Assembly (NCBI RefSeq): GCF_003865135.1
Contig: NZ_BHZC01000001.1
Coordinates: 6,138,001 to 6,202,000 of the forward strand
Reading direction: 5' to 3'
From: Streptomyces chrestomyceticus JCM 4735
GTDB lineage: Bacteria > Actinomycetota > Actinomycetes > Streptomycetales > Streptomycetaceae
DNA: 64,000 nucleotides
Made by a program: the position numbers and the translations under genes. Below, in pieces: positions 33,434-42,237 of this stretch. The notes under the pieces are model-generated. The model ran no database searches. It had not been told where the DNA came from and worked only from the letters and a program-made list of their open reading frames with translations. The first letter of the stretch is position 1; every line of letters begins with the position of its first letter.

Positions 33434-35239
33434 ATGGCAAGAAGCCGATCACGCGCCCGTTTACGCGCCCGCTTCCGCACCGTCTTCGCGCTCACCGTCG
33501 CCGCTGCCCTCGCGCTGCCGTTCCCGCTCCAGGCCACCGCCGCCGACGGACGGCCGGAACCCGTCCAGCCGCCGGCCTTCGCCCGTCATCCCGTCCAACC
33601 GCCGCTCTTCGCCCCTCAACCCGCCGCGAACTCCTGCCAGGGCCCCGTACGCCCCGCCTCCCAGATGACCGTCCTGCCCTGCGACACTCCGGCCCGGATC
33701 ATCGAGAAGGCCGCCCACATCGTGCCGACCACCGCGCAGCGCGCCTGGCAGGAGCGTGAGGTCACCGCGTTCACGCACTTCGGCATGAACACCTTCACCG
33801 GCCGCGAGTGGGGCTCCGGCACCGAGGACCCGACGTGGTTCGCGCCGCCGCGCCTCGACGTCGACCAGTGGATGCGCGCGTACAAGGCGGCGGGCGCCGA
33901 GCAGGTCATGCTGACCGTGAAGCACCACGACGGCTTCGTGCTCTACCCCAGCCGCTACACTCCGCACACCGTCCGGGCGAGCCCCGGAAGGCCGGACGTC
34001 GTCGGCGCGTACGTGCGGGCCGCCCGCAAGGCCGGGCTCGCGGTGGGCTTCTACCTCTCCCCGTCCGACGGCGCCGAACTGCCGCACGCCTGGCACGCGC
34101 GCTGGGTCGAGGAGGTCCGGCGCAAGCAGGCCGAGGGCAAGCCGCTCAGCCTGCCCGAACGGGTCGCCCTGGAGGACCGCGGCCGGGCGCCCGCCGGGCT
34201 GGGCCGCTTCGGCAACGGCAGCCCCGTCACCGAGCGCACCCTTCCCACCCTCGTCCCCGGTGACGACCGCGCCGACGCCGTACGCGACGGACGGCTGCCC
34301 TCCTTCACCGTCCGCGCCGACGACTACGACGCGTACTACCTCAACCAGGTCTACGAACTGCTCACCCAGTACGGCCCGGTCGAGGAGCTGTGGCTGGACG
34401 GCGCGAACCCGTGGGCGGACGCCGGTATCACGCAGAAGTACGACGTGCGCCAGTGGTTCGAGACGATCCGCCGCCTCTCGCCCCGCACCGTCGTCTTCCA
34501 GGGGCCGCAGGGCGTGCGCTGGGTCGGCAACGAGCGGGGCGTGGCGCGCGAGACGGAGTGGAGCGTTACCCCGTCCGCCGTCGACCCCTGGTCGGTGCTC
34601 TCCGGCGGCCTGCCCAACGACTCCACCGACGCCGACATCGGCTCCCGCGCCAAGCTGCTGGCGCCCACCACCCAGTACCTCCAGTGGTATCCGGCGGAGG
34701 CGGACGTCTCGATCCGGACCGGCTGGTTCCACCACCCCTGGGAGCGGCCCAAGACGCCCGCCCAGTTGCTGGGCCTGTACGAGAAGAGCGTGGGCCGCAA
34801 CGCGTCGTTGCTGCTCAACGTGCCGCCGGCGCCCGGCGGGCGGATCGATACGGCGGATGTCGCGGCCCTCACCGGCTTCGGGCGGGCCGTACGGGAGACG
34901 TACGGGAAGGATCTCCTGGCAGGCGGCCGGGACCTGCTGAAGGACGGCCGGGACGTCTCCGCGGGCGGCCGCTCCGTGCCCGCACACCCCGCCGGCATCA
35001 CATTCGACCGCATCGGACTCGGGGAGGACCCGCGCTACGGCCAGCGGGTGGAACGATTCGCCGTCGAGGCGCGGACCGGCGGGACCTGGCGGCGGATCGC
35101 CGGCGGGACGACCGTCGGCCACCGGCGCGTCCTGGCGCTGCCCGCGCCGGTGACCGCCGACGCCGTACGCGTACGGGTCCTCGCGGCCCGCGCCGCCCCG
35201 CACCTGACGCCGGTGACGGCCCACCGGTCCCGCACCTGA
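33434..35239 (+). CDS. Secreted alpha-L-fucosidase (GH29)
   Basis: 601-residue extracellular glycosidase. A signal peptide (RFRTVFALTVAAALALPFPLQATAADG) is followed by a GH29 catalytic domain: FTHFGMNTFTGREWGSGTEDPTWFAPPRLDVDQWMRAYKAAGAEQVMLTVKHHDGFVLYPS at about 110-175, then VEELWLDGANPW with the nucleophile Asp in the WLDG motif at about 320, and LLLNVPPAPGGRI. The C-terminal beta-sandwich ends the protein; no extra carbohydrate-binding module is present. ATG 33434 is preceded by GGAGGGAACC. It removes alpha-L-fucose from host or plant glycans outside the cell. Confidence 0.88.
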   Translation: MARSRSRARLRARFRTVFALTVAAALALPFPLQATAADGRPEPVQPPAFARHPVQPPLFAPQPAANSCQGPVRPASQMTVLPCDTPARIIEKAAHIVPTTAQRAWQEREVTAFTHFGMNTFTGREWGSGTEDPTWFAPPRLDVDQWMRAYKAAGAEQVMLTVKHHDGFVLYPSRYTPHTVRASPGRPDVVGAYVRAARKAGLAVGFYLSPSDGAELPHAWHARWVEEVRRKQAEGKPLSLPERVALEDRGRAPAGLGRFGNGSPVTERTLPTLVPGDDRADAVRDGRLPSFTVRADDYDAYYLNQVYELLTQYGPVEELWLDGANPWADAGITQKYDVRQWFETIRRLSPRTVVFQGPQGVRWVGNERGVARETEWSVTPSAVDPWSVLSGGLPNDSTDADIGSRAKLLAPTTQYLQWYPAEADVSIRTGWFHHPWERPKTPAQLLGLYEKSVGRNASLLLNVPPAPGGRIDTADVAALTGFGRAVRETYGKDLLAGGRDLLKDGRDVSAGGRSVPAHPAGITFDRIGLGEDPRYGQRVERFAVEARTGGTWRRIAGGTTVGHRRVLALPAPVTADAVRVRVLAARAAPHLTPVTAHRSRT

Positions 35240-35317
35240 ACGGGCTCTGAGGGGCCGGGTCAACCGTTAGGCCACCCCGGGCGCGCGAGGGTGAACGGCG
35301 TCCGATACGTTGACCTC

Positions 35318-35560
35318 GTGAGCAATCTGGTCAAGAAGAACGCCCTGCGCGCCGGAACCATCACGGCCGGCACCGCGCTGATGCTGCTGATGTCGTCCCC
35401 CGCGTTCGCGCTCACCCGCGACGATGGTGACGACCCGGGTCCGGGCCTGAGTGTCGTCCAGACGCTCGGCCTCTATGTCGCCGCTCCCATCGTCCTCTTC
35501 CTGGTCATCGCCGGCCTGGTCATGGCAGGCGACAAGTCCCGCAAGCAGTCCAAGGCCTGA
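35318..35560 (+). CDS. Small membrane protein, function unknown
   Basis: 80-residue protein with two hydrophobic segments: NALRAGTITAGTALMLLMSSPAFA, which ends like a signal-peptidase site, and LGLYVAAPIVLFLVIAGLVMAG, followed by a basic tail KSRKQSKA. An acidic loop (TRDDGDDPGPG) lies between them. It is probably a single-span protein with a short outside N-terminus. GTG 35318 has no ribosome site, but TACGTT ends 5 bases upstream and fits a -10 element, so a leaderless transcript is likely. A strong terminator 50 bases downstream shows that it is a separate unit. Confidence 0.7.
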   Translation: MSNLVKKNALRAGTITAGTALMLLMSSPAFALTRDDGDDPGPGLSVVQTLGLYVAAPIVLFLVIAGLVMAGDKSRKQSKA

Positions 35561-35610
35561 CCCAGGACTCCCGCAGGACTCCGACAGGATTCCTCCCCAC
35601 GCCTCTTCGA

Positions 35611-35653
35611 GGGCGCCCGCAGGTTCGCGAGAACCGGCGGGCGCCCTCTTTTT
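35611..35653 (+). terminator. Rho-independent terminator
   Basis: GGGCGCCCGC-A-GGTTC, loop GCGA, GAACC-G-GCGGGCGCCC, followed by TCTTTTT. A 15-pair stem with a true T-tract directly after the small membrane protein gene. Confidence 0.9.
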
Positions 35654-35718
35654 CGTGCCCGCGTATACCGCACCGGGCCGCTGCCCCCTGTCGCGGAGGG
35701 CGGGATTCCGCCGAGGGC

Positions 35719-35772
35719 TTGTTTTCACACGGCCCTAACCTACGATGGCGTAACCTACGGAGCCGTAGGTAA
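35719..35772 (+). promoter_or_regulatory. Promoter and palindromic operator of the desaturase gene
   Basis: A -35-like TTGTTT (35719-35724) and a -10-like TACGAT (35741-35746) are 16 bases apart. Just downstream the palindrome ACCTACGG-AG-CCGTAGGT spans 35753-35770. A further half-site TAACCTACG at 35736-35744 overlaps the -10. The layout fits a TetR-type repressor covering the transcription start. The start codon is 24 bases further on. Confidence 0.6.
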
Positions 35773-35793
35773 CCCCGTCCCCATGGAGTACCC

Positions 35794-36771
35794 GTGACCA
35801 TTGCCCCCGACCGCCATGCAGAAGAGCGCGGCCAGGCCGCATGGAGCGACGCCCGGCTGCTGTACGCCCTCGAAGAGGTCGTCGAGAAGGAGCTGAACCG
35901 GCACCTGAAGGTGGCCAAGGACTGGATGCCGCACGAGTACGTGCCCTGGAGTGACGGCCGCAACTTCGACGGCGTCATGGGCGGCGAACCGTGGGCCCCC
36001 GAGCAGTCCAAGGTCAGCGACATAGGGCGGACCGCCCTGGTGGTCAACCTGCTGACCGAGGACAACCTGCCCAGCTACCACCACGAGATCGCCACCCTCT
36101 TCGGGCGGGACGGCGCCTGGGGCACCTGGGTGCACCGCTGGACGGCGGAGGAGGGCCGGCACGGCATCGTCATGCGGGACTACCTGCTCACCAGCCGGGC
36201 CGTGGACCCGGTCGAGCTGGAGAACTTCCGGATGGCGCACATGTCGGCGGGCTTCGAGTCCGACAACGCGCACAGCATGCTGCACTCGATCGCGTACGTC
36301 GCCTTCCAGGAGCTGGCGACCCGTATCTCGCACCGCAACACCGGCCACCACTCCGGCGACCCGGTCTGCGACCGGATGCTGTCCCGCATCGCCACCGACG
36401 AGAACCTGCACATGGTCTTCTACCGGAACCTGCTCGCCGCCGCCTTCGAGCTCGCGCCCGACCAGACCATGTGCTCCGTACGGGACGTGGTCACCGGCTT
36501 CCGGATGCCGGGGCACGGCATGCCCGGCTTCGAGCGCGCCGCGGCCCGGATGGCGATCGGCGGGATCTACAACCTGCGCATCCACCACGACGACGTGCTC
36601 CAGCCGGTGCTGCGCTACCTGAAGGTGCTGGAGATCGGCGGCCTCGGCCCGGCCGGGCTGCGGGCCCAGGAGGAGCTGGGGACGTACCTGGGCGGGCTGG
36701 ACGACCAGGCGCGCAAGTTCGACGAGCGGCTGGCGGCCCGGGAGGCCCGCCGGGCGGCCCGCGGCCGGTAG
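35794..36771 (+). CDS. Acyl-ACP desaturase (stearoyl-ACP Delta9 type)
   Basis: 325-residue soluble diiron desaturase that inserts a double bond into acyl-ACP. The diiron ligand motifs are visible: LTEDNLPSYHHE at about 88-99, WTAEEGRHG at about 115-123 and ATDENLHM at about 205-212, matching the E, ExxH, E, ExxH order of the family. GTG 35794 has GGAG 5 bases upstream. Transcription probably starts at the promoter/operator just ahead. It stands alone, with a LysR gene 33 bases downstream on the same strand. Confidence 0.9.
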   Translation: MTIAPDRHAEERGQAAWSDARLLYALEEVVEKELNRHLKVAKDWMPHEYVPWSDGRNFDGVMGGEPWAPEQSKVSDIGRTALVVNLLTEDNLPSYHHEIATLFGRDGAWGTWVHRWTAEEGRHGIVMRDYLLTSRAVDPVELENFRMAHMSAGFESDNAHSMLHSIAYVAFQELATRISHRNTGHHSGDPVCDRMLSRIATDENLHMVFYRNLLAAAFELAPDQTMCSVRDVVTGFRMPGHGMPGFERAAARMAIGGIYNLRIHHDDVLQPVLRYLKVLEIGGLGPAGLRAQEELGTYLGGLDDQARKFDERLAAREARRAARGR

Positions 36772-36804
36772 GGCCGCCGACCGCCCGGTGCGTACGCTGC
36801 CCGC

Positions 36805-37770
36805 ATGGCCGACTGGGACATCAAGAAGCTGCGCATCCTGCGCACCCTCCACGAGCTGGGCACGGTCACGGCGGCCGCCGAGGCGCTGCACCTGACGCCG
36901 TCCGCGGTGTCGCAGCAGCTCGCCGGGCTGGCCAGGCAGCTCGGGGTGACGCTTCTGGAGGCCCACGGCCGGCGGGTGCGCCTGACGGACGCCGCGCACC
37001 TCGTCCTGCGGCACGCCGAAGCCGTCTTCGCGCAACTGGAACGCGCGGACGCCGAGTTGCTCGGCTACCTCCAGGGCGAGGCGGGGGAGGTGCGGGTCGG
37101 CGCGTTCTCCACCTCGATCCCCGCGCTGGTGGTACCCGCCGTACGGGACCTGCGCGGCTCGCACCCCGGCCTCGCGGTGTCCGTACGGGAGGCGGAGGCG
37201 GCGGAGGCGTACGAGCTGCTGGCGGAGGGCAGTGTCGACCTCGCGCTCTCGCTGGCCGCGCACGCGCCGACGCCGCGCGACCCGAAGTTCACCCGGCTCG
37301 CGCTGCTCGCCGACCCGCTGGACGTGGCGCTGCCCGCGGGACACCCGCTGGCGGACGAGCCGGGGCTGCGGCTGGCCGATCTGGCGGGCGAGCAGTGGAT
37401 CTTCGGGAGCAGCGGTCCCTGGTCGCAGATCACGACGGCCGCGTGCGAGCACGCCGGATTCGTCCCGGAAAGGGCGCACGCCGCGGCCGACTGGGACGCG
37501 ATCCTGGCGATGGTCGGCGCGGGTATGGGGGTGGCGCTGGTGCCCCGGATGGCGATGTCGGGGGCGCGGGGCCGGACCGAGCCGGTACGGGACGAGGGCG
37601 GTGCCGCCGCGGTGGCGGTGCGGGTGCTCCGTGCCGACCAGCCGCGACGGCATGTCGTGGCGGCGGTACGGCGCGGGGCGGAGGGGGCGCCGGGACTGGC
37701 GCGGGTGCTGGCCGCGCTGCGGCGGATCGCCGGGGAGGCGGCCGTGCCGCCGGGCGGGGCGGCTCTCTGA
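36805..37770 (+). CDS. LysR-family transcriptional regulator
   Basis: 321 residues. The N-terminal winged helix-turn-helix reads KKLRILRTLHELGTVTAAAEALHLTPSAVSQQLAGLARQLGVTLLEAHGRRVRLTDAA (about 6-65). The effector domain begins VRVGAFSTSIPALVVPAVRDLRGSHPG and resembles LysR_substrate. ATG 36805 has no ribosome site. TACGCT six bases upstream is a -10-type element, so the mRNA is probably leaderless, as is common for Streptomyces regulators. The target is unknown; the adjacent desaturase or allantoicase are candidates by position only. Confidence 0.87.
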   Translation: MADWDIKKLRILRTLHELGTVTAAAEALHLTPSAVSQQLAGLARQLGVTLLEAHGRRVRLTDAAHLVLRHAEAVFAQLERADAELLGYLQGEAGEVRVGAFSTSIPALVVPAVRDLRGSHPGLAVSVREAEAAEAYELLAEGSVDLALSLAAHAPTPRDPKFTRLALLADPLDVALPAGHPLADEPGLRLADLAGEQWIFGSSGPWSQITTAACEHAGFVPERAHAAADWDAILAMVGAGMGVALVPRMAMSGARGRTEPVRDEGGAAAVAVRVLRADQPRRHVVAAVRRGAEGAPGLARVLAALRRIAGEAAVPPGGAAL

Positions 37771-37842
37771 GGCGGCGGCCGTGCCGCGGGGCGAGACGGC
37801 TTGCTGAGGCAGACCGTTCAGTCAGCCTGAACGTAGCCTCCA

Positions 37843-37851
37843 GAAACTTTC
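37843..37851 (+). promoter_or_regulatory. GAAACTTTC motif upstream of allantoicase gene
   Basis: The same 9-base core as the csnR operator occurs 75 bases before the allantoicase start. It could bind CsnR or another regulator with a GAAA-N-TTTC site, or be coincidence in an AT-richer promoter region. Confidence 0.35.
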
Positions 37852-37925
37852 GATAGACCTGGATTAATCGTTCCTGCGATCGTCGAGGAGTCCGCGTCAC
37901 ATCACCCCCTCACCGAAGGGCAGAG

Positions 37926-39083
37926 ATGACCAGCACTCCGGCCGCCGCCTCCGCCACCGACCCGCACGCCAACGACGCCGCCCCGTACGGCGGCGGCGAC
38001 CCGTACGCGGACTACCGCGGCGGGGACTTCCCCTTCACCTCGCTCGTCGACCTCGCCGACCGCCGCTTCGGCGCCGGCGTCATCGCCGCGAACGACGAGT
38101 TCTTCGCCGAGCGCGAGAACCTGCTGAAGCCCGGCCCCGCGGTCTTCGACCCGGAGCGCTTCGGCCACAAGGGCAAGATCATGGACGGCTGGGAGACCCG
38201 GCGGCGGCGCGGGGCCGACGGCGCGCACCCCTTCCCCACCGACGACGAGCACGACTGGGCGCTGATCCGTCTGGCCGCCCCCGGGGTCGTCCGGGGCGTG
38301 ATCGTCGACACCGCCCACTTCCGCGGCAACTACCCGCAGCAGATCACCGTCGAGGCCACCGCGCTCCCCGGCAGCCCGGGCCCCGAGGACCTGCTCGCCG
38401 ACGGCGTGAAGTGGGAGGAGCTCGTCCCCCGTACACCGGTGCGCGGCCACGCCGCCAACGGCTTCGGGGTGACGGCCGAGCGCCGCTTCACCCACCTGCG
38501 CCTCAAGCAGCACCCGGACGGCGGCGTCGCCCGGCTGCGGGTGTACGGCGAGGTCGTGCCCGACCCGGCGTGGCTGGACGTGCTCGGCACCGTCGACCTG
38601 GCGTCCGTCATGCACGGCGGCGTCGTCGAGGACGCCTCCGACCGCTTCTACTCCTCGCCCGCGCAGATCATCCAGCCCGACCTGTCCCGCAAGATGGACG
38701 ACGGCTGGGAGAACCGGCGCCGCCGCGTCCGCGACACCCACGACTGGGTACGGTTCCGCCTCGCCGCGCAGGGCGAGATACGCGCCGTCGAGCTCGACAC
38801 CGCGTACCTGAAGGGCAACTCGGCGGGCTGGGCGGCGCTCTACGGATGCGACGCGGAGACCGCCGACCCGTCCGACGACGCCTCCTGGTTCGAGATCCTC
38901 CCGCAGACCAGGCTCCAGCCCGACACCCCGCACCGCTTCGCGCTCCCGCGCCCGGTGACCGCGACCCACGTACGGCTGGACGTCTACCCCGACGGCGGCC
39001 TCGCCCGGATGCGCCTGCACGGCGACCTCACCGAGACCGGCCGCGCCGGACTGGTGTGGCGCTTCGACGAACTGAGCGGCTGA
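37926..39083 (+). CDS. alc: Allantoicase
   Basis: 385-residue enzyme that hydrolyses allantoate to ureidoglycolate and urea in purine breakdown (EC 3.5.3.4). Two homologous beta-jelly-roll repeats are visible, each with the family pattern: FGHKGKIMDGWETRRRR with HDWALIRLAAPGVVRGVIVDTAHFRGNYP, then PDLSRKMDDGWENRRRRVRDTHDWVRFRLAAQGEIRAVELDTAYLKGNS. The N-terminal motif ADRRFGAGVIAANDEFFAERENLLKPG is also typical. ATG 37926 follows GAAGGGCAGAG. No allantoinase or ureidoglycolate gene is adjacent, so it is a lone member of the pathway here. Confidence 0.92.
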   Translation: MTSTPAAASATDPHANDAAPYGGGDPYADYRGGDFPFTSLVDLADRRFGAGVIAANDEFFAERENLLKPGPAVFDPERFGHKGKIMDGWETRRRRGADGAHPFPTDDEHDWALIRLAAPGVVRGVIVDTAHFRGNYPQQITVEATALPGSPGPEDLLADGVKWEELVPRTPVRGHAANGFGVTAERRFTHLRLKQHPDGGVARLRVYGEVVPDPAWLDVLGTVDLASVMHGGVVEDASDRFYSSPAQIIQPDLSRKMDDGWENRRRRVRDTHDWVRFRLAAQGEIRAVELDTAYLKGNSAGWAALYGCDAETADPSDDASWFEILPQTRLQPDTPHRFALPRPVTATHVRLDVYPDGGLARMRLHGDLTETGRAGLVWRFDELSG

Positions 39084-39264
39084 CCCGGCCCCGCACCGCG
39101 CCCGCACCGGGCCTCACCGGAGGGGGGCGGGGCCCGGCGGCGACCGGCTCGCCCGGCAGACGGCAGCGCCCGGCGCGCCGCCTGCCGGGCGTCACCATGC
39201 CCGCGTCCGCACCGGTGCCCGGCCCGGACCGCGAAGCGCCGGGACGGTGCAGCGCCCGGACGGC

Positions 39265-39298
39265 GAAGCGCCCCGGACCACCCGGTCCGGGGCGCTTC
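39265..39298. terminator. Bidirectional hairpin terminator (alc / pepN)
   Basis: A perfect 15-bp stem GAAGCGCCCCGGACC (39265-39279) with its complement at 39284-39298 and a 4-base loop ACCC, between convergent genes. Confidence 0.85.
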
Positions 39299-39317
39299 CA
39301 GCGTGTCCGGCGCGCCG

Positions 39318-41894
39318 TTACGCGGCCGCTTCGTCCGCCCGCTGTGCCTTCAGCGCGCGCTCGATGCCGGAGCGGGACTCCGTCACCAGGCGGCGCAGGC
39401 CCGCGCCCGGTTCGGCCGAGCCGAGCCAGGCGTCGGTCGCGTCCAGGGTCTCCTGGGAGACCTGGAGGGACGGGTACAGGCCGACCGCGATCTGCTGGGC
39501 CATCTCGTGGCTGCGGCTGTCCCAGACGTCCTTGACCACGGCGAAGTACTTCTCCGCGTACGGTGCCAGCAGCTCCCGCTGGTCGGTCTGGACGAAGCCG
39601 CTGATCACGGCCTCCTGCACCGCGTTGGGCAGCTTGTCGCTGTCCACGACCGAGGCCCAGGCCGCCGCCTTCGCCTCGGCGGTCGGCCGGGACGCCCGCG
39701 CGGCCGCGGCGTGCCGCTCGCCCGCCGAGGTCCGGTCGCGCTCCAGCTCCGCCTCGATGACCTTCTCGTCGGCACGGCCGGTCGTGGCCAGCCGCTGGAC
39801 GAGCGCCCAGCGCAGCTCGGTGTCCACGGCCAGGCCGGGCAGCTCCTGCGTACCGTCCAGCAGGCCCTGGACCAGGTCGAGCTGCGCGTCGGTACGGGCC
39901 GTGGCGATGAACGCGCGGGCCCAGGCGAGCTGGTGGTCGCTGCCGGGGGCCGCGGCCCGCAACTGCTCCAGCGCCGCCTCGGTCCACTTCGCGAGGCCGG
40001 TCTCCCGCCAGGCCGGGGCCGCGTACAGCTCCAGCGCCAGCTTCACCTGGCGGTGCAGGGACTGCACGACGCCGATGTCGGACTCCTTGGTGATGCCCGA
40101 CAGCACCAGCTCCAGGTACTCGCGGGTGGGCAGCTCGCCGTCCCGCGTCATGTCCCACGCCGACGCCCAGCACAGCGCGCGCGGCAGCGACTCGGTGAAG
40201 TCGCCCAGGTGCTCGGTGACGACGCGCAGCGAATCCTCGTCCAGGCGGACCTTGGCGTACGACAGGTCGTCGTCGTTGAGGAGGATGACGGCCGGGCGGG
40301 GCGTGTTCGCGGGGAACGGCACCTCGGTGCGCTCGCCGTCCACGTCCAGCTCGATGCGGTTCGTACGGACGAGATTGCCGTCCTTGAGGTCGTAGCAGCC
40401 GATCGCGATGCGGTGCGGGCGCAGCACCGGCTCGCCCTTGGCGCCGGCCGGCAGCGCCGGGGCCTCCTGGAGCACGGTGAAGGAGGTGACCGTACCGTCC
40501 TCGGCGACCGTCAGCTCCGGTCGCAGCACGTTGATGCCGGCCGTCTCCAGCCACGCCTTCGACCAGGTCTTCAGGTCCCGGCCGCTGGTCTCCTCCAGCG
40601 CGCCGAGCAGGTCGGACAGGCGGGTGTTGCCGAAGGCGTGCGCCTTGAAGTACGCCTGCACGCCCTGGAAGAACTCGTCCATGCCGACGTAGGCGACGAG
40701 CTGCTTGAGGACGGACGCGCCCTTGGCGTACGTGATGCCGTCGAAGTTGACGAGCACGTCGTCCAGGTCACGGATCTCGGCCATGATCGGGTGCGTGGAG
40801 GGGAGCTGGTCCTGCCGGTACGCCCAGGTCTTCATCGAGTTCGCGAAGGTGGTCCAGGCGTGCGGCCAGCGGCTGCCGGGGGCGTGCGCCTGGCAGGCGA
40901 TGGAGGTGTAGGTGGCGAACGACTCGTTCAGCCACAGGTCGTTCCACCACTCCATGGTGACCAGGTCGCCGAACCACATGTGGGCCAGCTCGTGGAGAAT
41001 GGTCTCGGCACGGCCCTCGTACGCGGCGTCCGTCACCTTCGAGCGGAAGACGTACTGGTCGCGGATGGTCACCGCGCCCGCGTTCTCCATCGCGCCCGCG
41101 TTGAACTCCGGCACGAAGAGCTGGTCGTACTTGGCGAACGGGTACGCGAAGTCGAACTTCTCCTCGAACCAGTCGAAGCCCTGCCGGGTGACCTCGAAGA
41201 TCGCGTCCGCGTCCAGGTGCTCGGCCAGCGACGGCCGGCAGTAGATGCCCAGCGGCACCGAGCGGCCCTCGCCCTCCCAGGTGCTGTGCACACTGTGGTA
41301 CGGGCCGGCGATCAGCGCGGTGATGTAGGTGGAGATCCGCTGCGTCGGAGCGAAGCGCCACACGTTGTCCTGCGGCTCCGGCGCCGGCGAGTTGGAGATC
41401 ACCGTCCAGCCCTCGGGGGCCTTGACGGTGAAGGTGAACGTCGCCTTCAGGTCCGGCTGCTCGAAGCTGGCGAACACCCGGCGGGCGTCCGGCACCTCGA
41501 ACTGCGTGTAGAGGTACGCCTGCTGGTCGACCGGGTCGACGAAGCGGTGCAGGCCCTCACCGGAATTGGTGTACGCGCAGTCCGCGACGACCCGCAGCTC
41601 GTTGCGGCCCTCCCGCAGCCCCGCGAGCGCGATCCGGGAATCCGCGAAGACGGTGCCCGGGTCCAGGCTCTCGCCGTTGAGCACCACCTCGTGCACGGTC
41701 GGGGCCACCAGGTCGATGAACGATTCCGCACCCGCCTCGGCAGCGTCGAAACGCACCGTGGTCACCGACCGGAACGTACCGCCCTCACCCGCCTCCTGCG
41801 CACCGGAGAGGTCCAGATCGATCTCATACGCGTCCACGCTGAGCAGCCGCGCCCGCTGCTGCGCCTCGTCGCGGGTCAGATTCGTGCCAGGCAC
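39318..41894 (-). CDS. pepN: Aminopeptidase N (M1 family)
   Basis: 858-residue zinc aminopeptidase of the M1 family, cytoplasmic, removing N-terminal residues from peptides. The substrate-recognition motif GAMEN is at about 267-271. The zinc motif is HELAHMWFGDLVTMEWWNDLWLNESFATY, that is HExxH-x18-E with Glu-zinc ligand at about 323. The N-terminal beta domain starts LTRDEAQQRARLLSVDAYEIDLDLSG, and the ERAP1-like helical C-terminal domain follows. GTG 41894 (VPGTNLTRDEA) is chosen because AAGGAG lies 9-10 bases upstream. A second copy is at 51177. Confidence 0.93.
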   Translation of the reverse strand: MPGTNLTRDEAQQRARLLSVDAYEIDLDLSGAQEAGEGGTFRSVTTVRFDAAEAGAESFIDLVAPTVHEVVLNGESLDPGTVFADSRIALAGLREGRNELRVVADCAYTNSGEGLHRFVDPVDQQAYLYTQFEVPDARRVFASFEQPDLKATFTFTVKAPEGWTVISNSPAPEPQDNVWRFAPTQRISTYITALIAGPYHSVHSTWEGEGRSVPLGIYCRPSLAEHLDADAIFEVTRQGFDWFEEKFDFAYPFAKYDQLFVPEFNAGAMENAGAVTIRDQYVFRSKVTDAAYEGRAETILHELAHMWFGDLVTMEWWNDLWLNESFATYTSIACQAHAPGSRWPHAWTTFANSMKTWAYRQDQLPSTHPIMAEIRDLDDVLVNFDGITYAKGASVLKQLVAYVGMDEFFQGVQAYFKAHAFGNTRLSDLLGALEETSGRDLKTWSKAWLETAGINVLRPELTVAEDGTVTSFTVLQEAPALPAGAKGEPVLRPHRIAIGCYDLKDGNLVRTNRIELDVDGERTEVPFPANTPRPAVILLNDDDLSYAKVRLDEDSLRVVTEHLGDFTESLPRALCWASAWDMTRDGELPTREYLELVLSGITKESDIGVVQSLHRQVKLALELYAAPAWRETGLAKWTEAALEQLRAAAPGSDHQLAWARAFIATARTDAQLDLVQGLLDGTQELPGLAVDTELRWALVQRLATTGRADEKVIEAELERDRTSAGERHAAAARASRPTAEAKAAAWASVVDSDKLPNAVQEAVISGFVQTDQRELLAPYAEKYFAVVKDVWDSRSHEMAQQIAVGLYPSLQVSQETLDATDAWLGSAEPGAGLRRLVTESRSGIERALKAQRADEAAA

Positions 41895-42006
41895 CCGTTC
41901 ATCTCCTTCGCATCGGACTTTGGGCCATCCTTCCACGGAGGTGCGCCGCTGCGGAGGGTGGTATTGGGGGTGGCAATCGTAGTCCGACCAGAGTAGGATC
42001 AGGGGT

Positions 42007-42237
42007 ATGAAGATCAGTGTGAGCCTGCCAGAAGAGGACATCGACTTCGTCGACGCGTACGGCAAGAAGACGGACGCCGAATCCCGATCGGCCGTGATAC
42101 ACGCGGCGGTCGAGCTGCTGCGCGCCTCCGAGTTGGAGGCGGACTACGCCTCGGCTTGGGAGGAGTGGGACGAGAGCGATGACGCTCAGCTGTGGGACCG
42201 GACCTCGGGAGACGGGATCGTTGATGCGGCGCGGTGA
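42007..42237 (+). CDS. mazE: Antitoxin MazE-like (ribbon-helix-helix)
   Basis: 76-residue acidic protein. The N-terminal ribbon-helix-helix MKISVSLPEEDIDFVDAYGKKTDAESRSAVIHAAVELLRASEL is followed by an acidic, tryptophan-containing tail (WEEWDESDDAQLWDR) of the sort that binds MazF. The tail should be disordered and occupy the toxin active site, and the complex would bind its own promoter. ATG 42007 follows AGGA. The stop lies 14 bases inside mazF. Confidence 0.85.
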   Translation: MKISVSLPEEDIDFVDAYGKKTDAESRSAVIHAAVELLRASELEADYASAWEEWDESDDAQLWDRTSGDGIVDAAR

